Assembly: GCA_903861145.1 (NCBI GenBank) | Contig: CAIOTH010000095.1 | Location: 1 to 46,560 of the forward strand | DNA from: an uncultured Bacteroidota bacterium | GTDB taxonomy: Bacteria; Bacteroidota; Bacteroidia; Chitinophagales; LD1 | Direction of reading: 5' to 3' | Length of the DNA: 46,560 nt | In this document: positions 40,949-46,560 of the stretch, one piece after another | Numbering within the stretch: the first letter of the stretch is position 1 | Layout: the number at the start of each line of letters is the position of its first letter | Position numbers and translations under genes: made by a program | Notes under the pieces: model-generated | Told to the model about the DNA's origin: nothing | The model's input: the letters and a program-made list of their open reading frames with translations, nothing else | Database searches by the model: none

Positions 40949-41563
40949 GTGCTGTTACGAATTAACCCTGATAATATTGACGACCGCCTTATTTGGCAAG
41001 TAGTTAATTGCTTAAAAAGAGGCGGGGTAATTATTTACCCTACAGATACCGTGTATACTTTGGGTTGCGACCTGATGCACCGCGATGCTTACGAGAAGGT
41101 TTGCAAACTAAAAGACATTAAGAGCAACAAGGCTAATTTTTCGATTGTGTGTTACGACCTTAGCCACATTACCGATTTTACCATTAATGTGCCAACAGCA
41201 GTTTACAAAATGATGCGTAGGTCGTTACCCGGGCCTTATACCTTTATTTTAAATGGTAATAATAACCTATCTAAAATATACGGTTACAATAAAAAAACCA
41301 TCGGCATACGGGTACCCAATAATACTATTGCCCGCGCTATTGTTGATGCGTTGGGCGCTCCTATCCTGTCGGCTTCGATAAAGAATGAGGATACAGTGCT
41401 TGAATACATTACTGACCCTAACGACATATACGAGGTTTATGAAAACCTGGTGGATATAGTTATTGATGGCGGCCCCGGTGGTAATGTGCCTTCTACTATT
41501 ATTGATTATACCGGTAAAGAGCCTGTGCTGGTGCGTGAAGGGGCGGGGGTGGTTACTTTGTAA
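40949..41563 (+). CDS. YciO-type member of the Sua5/YciO/YrdC family, GTG start
   Basis: A 204-residue protein of the family that includes the threonylcarbamoyl-AMP synthase TsaC. The sequence GGVIIYPTDTVYTLGCDLMH, PGPYTFILNGNNNLSKIYGY, KKTIGIRVPNNTIARAIVDA and DYTGKEPVLVREGAGVV fits. The segment SASIKNED replaces the STSAN typical of TsaC and matches the YciO branch, so t6A synthesis is not guaranteed. The start is GTG at 40949, only 3 bases after the thioesterase stop. No C-terminal Sua5 domain is present. The next 330 bases contain a repeat module and no gene. Confidence 0.85.
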   Translation: MLLRINPDNIDDRLIWQVVNCLKRGGVIIYPTDTVYTLGCDLMHRDAYEKVCKLKDIKSNKANFSIVCYDLSHITDFTINVPTAVYKMMRRSLPGPYTFILNGNNNLSKIYGYNKKTIGIRVPNNTIARAIVDALGAPILSASIKNEDTVLEYITDPNDIYEVYENLVDIVIDGGPGGNVPSTIIDYTGKEPVLVREGAGVVTL

Positions 41564-41572
41564 TTGGGGTTT

Positions 41573-41890
41573 ATAGGTTAGATGAATGCCTTTTCATCTG
41601 TTTATTTTATCGCTGCACCATGCTTTTACTTTCTTTTGGCTTGAACCAATAGAAAGTAACAAAGAAAAGTTCAAGGCTGCCCGGCAAACTCCTAAAAAAA
41701 ATTCTCCACGCAGGAAATAAACGAACTCGACACTACTGCTGCGCCTATAGGTTATGGTAGGTCCTTTGGACGTTTTAGTTTACAACCGGTTAGTCTCATA
41801 CAGCGTTTCTTTCTTTTTGGCTAAGCATGAATTTTTTTCTTAACGGAATTGCCGGGAGGCCGTTTGGAAATACAAAATGCAAACCAGGGC
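41573..41890. repeat. Intergenic repeat module with CTTTTGGCTTGAACCAA hairpin
   Basis: The region has no gene. It holds a stem-loop at 41627-41658 (TACTTTCTTTTGG against CCAATAGAAAGTA, one mismatch), then an AAAGTTCAAGGCTGCCCGGC stretch and a partly inverted partner AATTGCCGGGAGGCC near 41848-41862. I recall this hairpin with the CAAGGCTGCC tail from intergenic DNA of other Bacteroidota, but I could not check it. The end of the module abuts the end of the LRR gene. Confidence 0.6.
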
Positions 41891-41897
41891 GGTGATA

Positions 41898-43316
41898 CTA
41901 ATGTTCAACTATCAGTTTTTTTACACCTACTCCTCCTCTATTATCGCTTAGCTGGACAAAGTACAAACCGGCGGGTAATTGATTTACAGATAAGGTGCAA
42001 GCGCCTATGTGATTCTTTTCGGTAATTACTTTTCTACCGGTAATATCAAATACTGTTATTGAAAATTCCGTAACGGATTCATCTAAAGTAAGCAGTGCTT
42101 CATTACTTGTAGGATTGGGTGAGATTGAAAAAGCAAGGTTTTTAATATCGGGTATGGAGGTGTAGTATGGACAGCCGCTATTATTGGTGCTATCGCATAA
42201 GGGAAGGCTGTTTAAAGGTGGTGTGCTGGTAGTAACGTTCCCGTAATTGGGTAGGCAGATTATGGCGGTGCTATCGAAGTTCAGAAAATTTATCGTAGTT
42301 AATTTTGGCAGGCATCGCAAATAAGGATTATTATAACAATCCAAGGAATACATAGAATCAGGTAATTCAGGCAACTCTGCCAGTAAATTACCTTGAACCA
42401 CCAGTGAAGTAACCTTTTTGGGTAAAGGGGGCAATATGGTTAATAGATTATTATAGCATGCAATACTTTGCAACGAGTCGGGTAGCCTGCTACTTAATGA
42501 CTTTAATTGATTGAATCCACATATGATATCGATAAGGCCATTGGGTAATGAAATAATGCTATCTATATTATTGTAGGAACAATCTAGGTAAATTAACGAG
42601 TTTGAAAAAAGAGGTAACCTGCTTATTTGATTATGTGAACAACGGATATAATTCAGGCTATCATAGTAGCCTGGCAAAACAGATATTTGGTTACTCGTGC
42701 AATCCAAATATTTCAGTGAAGTAGCATTTGGCAATATATTAAGAGAGTTTTGATAGCAAATTAGAGCCCGAAGGGTATTTGGAAAGGCAGGAAGGCTTAT
42801 CAAAAAATTAAGGGGACAGTCCAAGGTATCGAGGACACCAGGAAGGCTAGGAAGGCTATCCAATAAATTATCTGCGCAGTGCAGACCCACCAATCGAGGA
42901 GGTAGACTATTAATAGTAACTAATTTATTGTCTTCACAATATAAAAACTCCAACTGATCAGGTAAAGAAACAAATGTTCGAATTGAATTTTGATTACATA
43001 TCAGTATCTGAAGATTACCTGGCAATTGTGTAAGGCTATCTAAAAGATTAAACGAACAATCAAGGTATTTGAGGTTTTTAAAATATTGTATCCCTATAAG
43101 ATTACCAATTTGATTTCCGCTGCATATTAACACGGTATCTTGTAATAAACCCTGACACGTTGTATCAAGCTGTCCAAGTCCGTTTAGGCATTGGTGAACA
43201 TTGCTACCCGCAATCCAATTTACAAAATTAGGATCGGGAATAGTAACATACTGCGCCTTTGTACATTGAAAGCACAATGAACAAGCAATAAAAAGAGGCA
43301 GCAGCTTTTTGTTCAT
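41898..43316 (-). CDS. T9SS type A cargo protein with leucine-rich repeats
   Basis: A 472-residue secreted protein. It has a signal peptide (MNKKLLPLFIACSLCFQCTK), an N-terminal part (VTIPDPNFVNWIAGSN), and many leucine-rich repeats of about 21 residues (LPGNLQILICNQNSI, LPDQLEFLYCEDNKL, LPPRLVGLHCADNLL). The end is a type A sorting domain (AFSISPNPTSNEALLTLDES, ITVFDITGRKVITEKN, LPAGLYFVQLSD, VGVKKLIVEH). LRRs usually bind proteins, so a surface role in attachment is plausible. A hairpin of 9 bp lies upstream at 43356-43381. No neighbour suggests a specific ligand. Confidence 0.88.
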   Translation of the reverse strand: MNKKLLPLFIACSLCFQCTKAQYVTIPDPNFVNWIAGSNVHQCLNGLGQLDTTCQGLLQDTVLICSGNQIGNLIGIQYFKNLKYLDCSFNLLDSLTQLPGNLQILICNQNSIRTFVSLPDQLEFLYCEDNKLVTINSLPPRLVGLHCADNLLDSLPSLPGVLDTLDCPLNFLISLPAFPNTLRALICYQNSLNILPNATSLKYLDCTSNQISVLPGYYDSLNYIRCSHNQISRLPLFSNSLIYLDCSYNNIDSIISLPNGLIDIICGFNQLKSLSSRLPDSLQSIACYNNLLTILPPLPKKVTSLVVQGNLLAELPELPDSMYSLDCYNNPYLRCLPKLTTINFLNFDSTAIICLPNYGNVTTSTPPLNSLPLCDSTNNSGCPYYTSIPDIKNLAFSISPNPTSNEALLTLDESVTEFSITVFDITGRKVITEKNHIGACTLSVNQLPAGLYFVQLSDNRGGVGVKKLIVEH

Positions 43317-43355
43317 TATTACAAATAGTTGTAGATGAATATACGTATTTATTGG

Positions 43356-43381
43356 AAGGGACGGAGCCCCTTCCGTCCCTT
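43356..43381. repeat. 9-bp hairpin upstream of the LRR gene
   Basis: AAGGGACGG pairs with CCGTCCCTT around an 8-base loop, about 40-65 bases before the LRR gene start. It may belong to the repeat-rich region that follows, or act in the leader. Confidence 0.55.
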
Positions 43382-43672
43382 AAAGGGGAAACCGGGGCCA
43401 AATGCAAGCAGCCAACTCACCCATCTGCCTGTCGGCATCTTCCCTCTCTTTCAAAAAACCAAGCTGCGCATGGTAATTTGACATAGAGGGAAGAGCGTGT
43501 ATGCAGGATTGGGACGATACAATACAAACAGCCAACCACCCCGTCCTTCGGACACCCCTTCTTAAAAAAAGGAGGGGATAAGTGCAATTGCAAACAGCCA
43601 AAATTGTCTGAATCAGGATTTACAGGATTTTAGGATAAACAGCCGATTAGGTAATGGTGTACGGCTGATTTA
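43382..43672. repeat. Repeat-rich intergenic island
   Basis: This part of the 840-bp gap has no gene. It carries two related copies of a CAGCCAAC(T/C)(C/A)ACCC module (near 43410 and 43530) and hairpins CTTCCCTCT/AGAGGGAAG (about 43439 and 43486). A third part at 43605-43640 reads TCTGAATCAGGATTTACAGG then ATTTTAGGAT, a type of repeat I recall from other Bacteroidota. A last hairpin pairs ATAAACAGCCG with CGGCTGATTTAT. Confidence 0.55.
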
Positions 43673-43840
43673 TCCGCACCCTGCCTATAAGTTTTTACAT
43701 GGGTTATTGGGTGTATGCCTACTTTTGTAATTATGTTTTTAGGGAACGGTTGGGCCTGTGGGACTGTTATTTGAAATGGTATTGAATTAATTTTAGGTTG
43801 AAGGGCGGAAGCTTTAGAAGTAGAAGCGCCAATTCAAAAA

Positions 43841-44080
43841 GGTTACAAAGGGTTACAAAAGGTTATATTTTTTTGAGAGTTTCAAATTGGAGGGCAGTTG
43901 GGAATGTGAACAAAGGGCTTAGAAGTTGTAATTAAATTAAATATAGATTTAGCCATGATATACATTTCATTATCAGGTAGTTACAAAAACAAATTTGGTA
44001 AAAAGTACACAAAAGTACACCGAATTTATTTGGGTTTTCCAGGGCGAAAAACCTGACAAAAATTGACAAAACCCGACAAA
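43841..44080. repeat. Three exact 10-bp tandem arrays before the TonB receptor
   Basis: Array 1 (43841-43866) reads GGTTACAAAG, GGTTACAAAA, GGTTAT. Array 2 (44001-44020) is AAAAGTACAC twice. Array 3 (44051-44080) reads ACCTGACAAA, AATTGACAAA, ACCCGACAAA. Each has exact 10-bp spacing, one DNA helical turn. They lie 81-320 bases upstream of the TonB-dependent receptor start and could be binding-site clusters. Confidence 0.7.
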
Positions 44081-44136
44081 TTCTATTCACAAGTGAAGCG
44101 TGCGAAACCGATTTTAGGCTCAATCGCAGCTATTGT

Positions 44137-44144
44137 TATCTTCG
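44137..44144 (+). promoter_or_regulatory. -7 element TATCTTCG for the TonB receptor
   Basis: TATCTTCG is a TAnnTTCG variant 16 bases before the TTG start codon at 44161. The predicted leader is about 13 nt. Confidence 0.5.
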
Positions 44145-44160
44145 GGCAACCCTATAGCCA

Positions 44161-46449
44161 TTGAATAAAGCTATTATCATATTTTGTATTGGGCTTTTTG
44201 CCCTGTGCGCAAGTGTTTCGGCCCAAAATACTTTTCGTGCTGTTATAAAAAGCAACAGTGAGGACAGCAGTATACTGGCAGGAGCAGTTGGCGTGGTAGC
44301 CGGAACTGAGTTATCTGCCATTGGCGACAGTACAGGAACACTTACTATTTTGAATGTACCTGATGGAGAACAGACCATTGAATTTTCGTACCTGGGTTAT
44401 TTCAGAAAAAAAATAAAAATCACATTTCCTCAAAAATCCGCTGTTGCCCCGATTGTAATAAGGCTGGTTTCGCAGGCACTGGAAATTGAAGATGTGGTAG
44501 TAGCTACTACGCGTAATTACCAGAGGGCAGAATATGTGCCCACCCAGATTGATGTTATAAATGCCGAGCAGGTGGAAGAAGCATCGCACGATAAACCATC
44601 GGATGTTTCGCATATACTGAGAGAGCAAACCGGTGTACAGATACAAAGGACTTCGGCTACTTCGGGCACCATGAGTATTAGATTGCAGGGGTTGAGCAGT
44701 GATTACGTTCAAATTTTGAAAGACGGGTTTCCGCTGTTTGGCGGTTTTTCGAATGTGGTGGGGATAACGCAAATTCCGCCATTGGACCTTCAGCAGATAG
44801 AAATTTTAAAGGGGCCGGAATCGACTTTATATGGTGGCGATGCCATTGCAGGCGTAATAAACCTGGTTAGCAAACAACCCAGCGAAAAGCCTGTTTACGA
44901 TTTGATGTTTAACGGCGAAAGCGCTAATGCGTACGACGGAGGATTGTACGCCAGCCAGAAAATAAAATGGTTCGGTTTTACATTAATGGGTACCTATCGA
45001 TACCAAAAGGAAAAAGACTGGAGCGGATACGGTTATACCGAAACACCGCAACTGCAGCGCTATACTATTTCGCCGCAGTTGTATTTTGATGTATCAAGCC
45101 GCGCCAGGCTTAATATTGGCGGCAATTACACACACGAAAACAGGGTTGGCGGCACAACGGCGTACTTTAACGGCACCAGCGATAGTACCGATAATTACTA
45201 CGAACGTAATATATCAGATCACGCCTCGGCCAATTTTAAGTTTGATTATGATTTCGGAGTTAGAGGAACGCTTACTATTAAAAGTGCCTTCAATTATTTT
45301 ACCCGTAACCTGCAGATGCCGTTTTATCTTTTTACGGGAACGCAATTAGCCTCGGCAACAGAGATACATTATCACGTTGCTATTAAAAAAAGCGAGCTGG
45401 TGATAGGGTTGGATGCAAGGACCGATAAATTTAATGAGGGAGTCGATTCATCAATCGTTAAGCGTGATTACTCGTTTCTTACCTTTGGTTTGTTTGCCCA
45501 ATACATGTACCACTTTGATGCAAAAACTACTATTGAAGGCGGGTTTAGGATTGATTATAATAACGTGTATAAAGCCTATCCACTACCCCATGTTGCGATA
45601 CTAAGAAAATGGAACGATGTTTTTTTAACCAGGTTCAATTTTGGAATGGGGTACAAGTTGCCCAGCATTTTTCAAGCTGAATCGGAGGAGGCGCGTTTTA
45701 TTAATGTATTACCAATTGCGGCGAGCGTAAAACCGGAACTATCGTTTGGGGGCACGTTTAACTGGAAAGCCCAATTACCAAACTTTAACGGCGTGCACGT
45801 TACTTTGACTCAGCTTTACTTTTTTACGGAGATTGTTCATCCGCTAATTGCTGATACAAGTAATTTATCGAACTGCCCATACGGCGATTGCGTGCAAACC
45901 AGATATAGCAACACTAACGGTTATACCCAAAGCGCAGGTGTAGAAACAGGGTTTGACCTTAAATACCGTGGATTAGAAGCGGGGCTTACTTACACGCTTA
46001 CCGATAGCCATAATAAATTTACTGATGTGCTGGGTAACCCGGTTTTAAGCACCAACCCGCTAACTGCAAAGCACATTGTATCGATACTTGCCGGTTATGA
46101 GATAAAGAACTTTTTTATTGGAATAGACTGTTACTATTACAGCCCTGTAAAACTTGATGATGGCACTATGGGTAGAAGAATTTGGGAGGTGGGCCTTAGT
46201 ACGCAGTACGCTTACAAGTTTTTATTGCTGTTTGCCAACCTTGAAAATATTGCGGACATAAGGCAAACATCGTATGGGCCGATTGCTTTACCCAACCCAA
46301 CTTTTGCACATCCCCAATTTGCGCAAATTTACGGGCCTTTAGAGGGAAGGCTTTTTAATGCAGGTATTAAAATACATCTGGGTTATTTTTCGAAGTTGAA
46401 AAAGGGCTCAGCGAACAATATAGAGCGCTTAAAAGGAAAAGAAGATTAG
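44161..46449 (+). CDS. TonB-dependent outer membrane receptor, TTG start
   Basis: A 762-residue outer membrane receptor that imports a ligand using energy from TonB-ExbBD. It has a signal peptide (MNKAIIIFCIGLFALCASVS) read from TTG 44161; an in-frame TAG 6 bases upstream makes this start certain. Residues about 25-105 form a carboxypeptidase-regulatory-like domain (LTILNVPDGEQTIEFSYLGY). The plug is clear: DVVVATTRN, PTQIDVINAEQVEEA, SIRLQGLSSDYVQILKDGFP, IEILKGPESTLYGGDAIAGV followed by INLVSKQ. The barrel runs to GRLFNAGIKIHLGYFS. No SusD-type partner follows in the window, so it may take up siderophore, vitamin or metal complexes rather than glycan; the substrate is not decided. Confidence 0.9.
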   Translation: MNKAIIIFCIGLFALCASVSAQNTFRAVIKSNSEDSSILAGAVGVVAGTELSAIGDSTGTLTILNVPDGEQTIEFSYLGYFRKKIKITFPQKSAVAPIVIRLVSQALEIEDVVVATTRNYQRAEYVPTQIDVINAEQVEEASHDKPSDVSHILREQTGVQIQRTSATSGTMSIRLQGLSSDYVQILKDGFPLFGGFSNVVGITQIPPLDLQQIEILKGPESTLYGGDAIAGVINLVSKQPSEKPVYDLMFNGESANAYDGGLYASQKIKWFGFTLMGTYRYQKEKDWSGYGYTETPQLQRYTISPQLYFDVSSRARLNIGGNYTHENRVGGTTAYFNGTSDSTDNYYERNISDHASANFKFDYDFGVRGTLTIKSAFNYFTRNLQMPFYLFTGTQLASATEIHYHVAIKKSELVIGLDARTDKFNEGVDSSIVKRDYSFLTFGLFAQYMYHFDAKTTIEGGFRIDYNNVYKAYPLPHVAILRKWNDVFLTRFNFGMGYKLPSIFQAESEEARFINVLPIAASVKPELSFGGTFNWKAQLPNFNGVHVTLTQLYFFTEIVHPLIADTSNLSNCPYGDCVQTRYSNTNGYTQSAGVETGFDLKYRGLEAGLTYTLTDSHNKFTDVLGNPVLSTNPLTAKHIVSILAGYEIKNFFIGIDCYYYSPVKLDDGTMGRRIWEVGLSTQYAYKFLLLFANLENIADIRQTSYGPIALPNPTFAHPQFAQIYGPLEGRLFNAGIKIHLGYFSKLKKGSANNIERLKGKED

Positions 46450-46560
46450 GAAAACGCAACTTTTTAAATTTCTATGTGTTGCTATATAAGAAATATTAAC
46501 ACCCGTGGAAAACTCACCTCAAATCGGGATTTCGTTGTCCATAAAATTAAAATAATCTAA
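46450..46560. other. End of window after the TonB receptor
   Basis: This stretch of 111 bases shows no gene. A weak 5-bp hairpin GCAAC/GTTGC is present near 46457-46482 and is not convincing as a terminator. Confidence 0.4.

Noticed and set aside
40949-41563. Threonylcarbamoyl-AMP synthase TsaC as a firm call
   Set aside because: The SASIKNED segment is YciO-like rather than STSAN, so only family membership is reported.
43380-44160. Small open frames in the gap before the TonB receptor
   Set aside because: They consist of repeat and AT-rich sequence with no signal peptide, motif or start signal.

Overview
The window is chromosomal DNA from a member of the Bacteroidota, probably a Chitinophagales- or Sphingobacteriales-like environmental lineage; the exact taxon cannot be fixed by reading alone. 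The evidence is a set of type IX secretion (T9SS) proteins and cargo (type A and type B C-terminal sorting domains, a PorP/SprF protein, a PorV/PorQ-family barrel, a giant PorU-type sortase), a TonB-dependent receptor with a carboxypeptidase-like N-terminal domain, the short ProS type, and promoters with a TAnnTTTG-like -7 element. I see no phage, plasmid, insertion sequence, CRISPR array, tRNA or rRNA.

Layout. 1-8341: surface and secretion block. It holds the tail of a type B T9SS cargo protein, an unknown minus-strand gene, then a plus-strand group of three: a collagen-like fibre protein with a self-cleaving S74 chaperone tail, an Ig-like type B cargo protein, and a PorP/SprF barrel fused to an OmpA peptidoglycan-binding domain. 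8581-11365 (minus): FadL-like porin and a Gly/Tyr/Trp-rich secreted protein. 11518-14205: proS, a small unknown gene and folA, with the unknown gene bracketed by perfect 32-bp inverted repeats. 14326-19764: DUF1761 membrane protein, M48 protease, secreted unknown, patatin, DUF4304 and an MAO-like flavoenzyme. 19768-21393 (minus): type A T9SS cargo. 21637-27678: (p)ppGpp synthetase/hydrolase, Fur-family regulator, STAS protein, purA and pabB. 27680-29283 (minus): lipoprotein and tyrS. 29500-36481: an AcpH-like protein, a PorV/PorQ-family barrel and a 1730-residue PorU2-type sortase, closely packed. 36652-40272 (minus): heptose-7-phosphate kinase, aminotransferase, transglutaminase-like protein and a Cys-rich membrane protein. 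40508-41563: thioesterase and YciO-type protein. 41898-43316 (minus): leucine-rich-repeat T9SS cargo. 44161-46449: TonB-dependent receptor.

How the genes work together. The T9SS genes form the main theme: sortase and shuttle components (30161-36481), a cargo-specific PorP/SprF gate (6746) and at least four cargo proteins. The 1299-8341 group reads as one surface appendage or adhesin module with its own outer-membrane anchor. The rest is mostly housekeeping: aminoacylation, folate, purine, stringent response and LPS heptose.

The least expected layer is between the genes. Several families of small repeats occupy the intergenic DNA: a GAACGCTG inverted-repeat element that abuts stop codons (three copies), arrays of an 8-bp unit GTGTTAAN (three copies), exact 10-bp tandem arrays before the TonB receptor, and single copies of other repeat types. 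About ten promoters can be proposed from TAnnTT[T/C]G elements, several at an almost constant distance of 23-25 nt from the start codon, and these were used to revise starts. All functional calls rest on reading motifs by eye; no database search was run.
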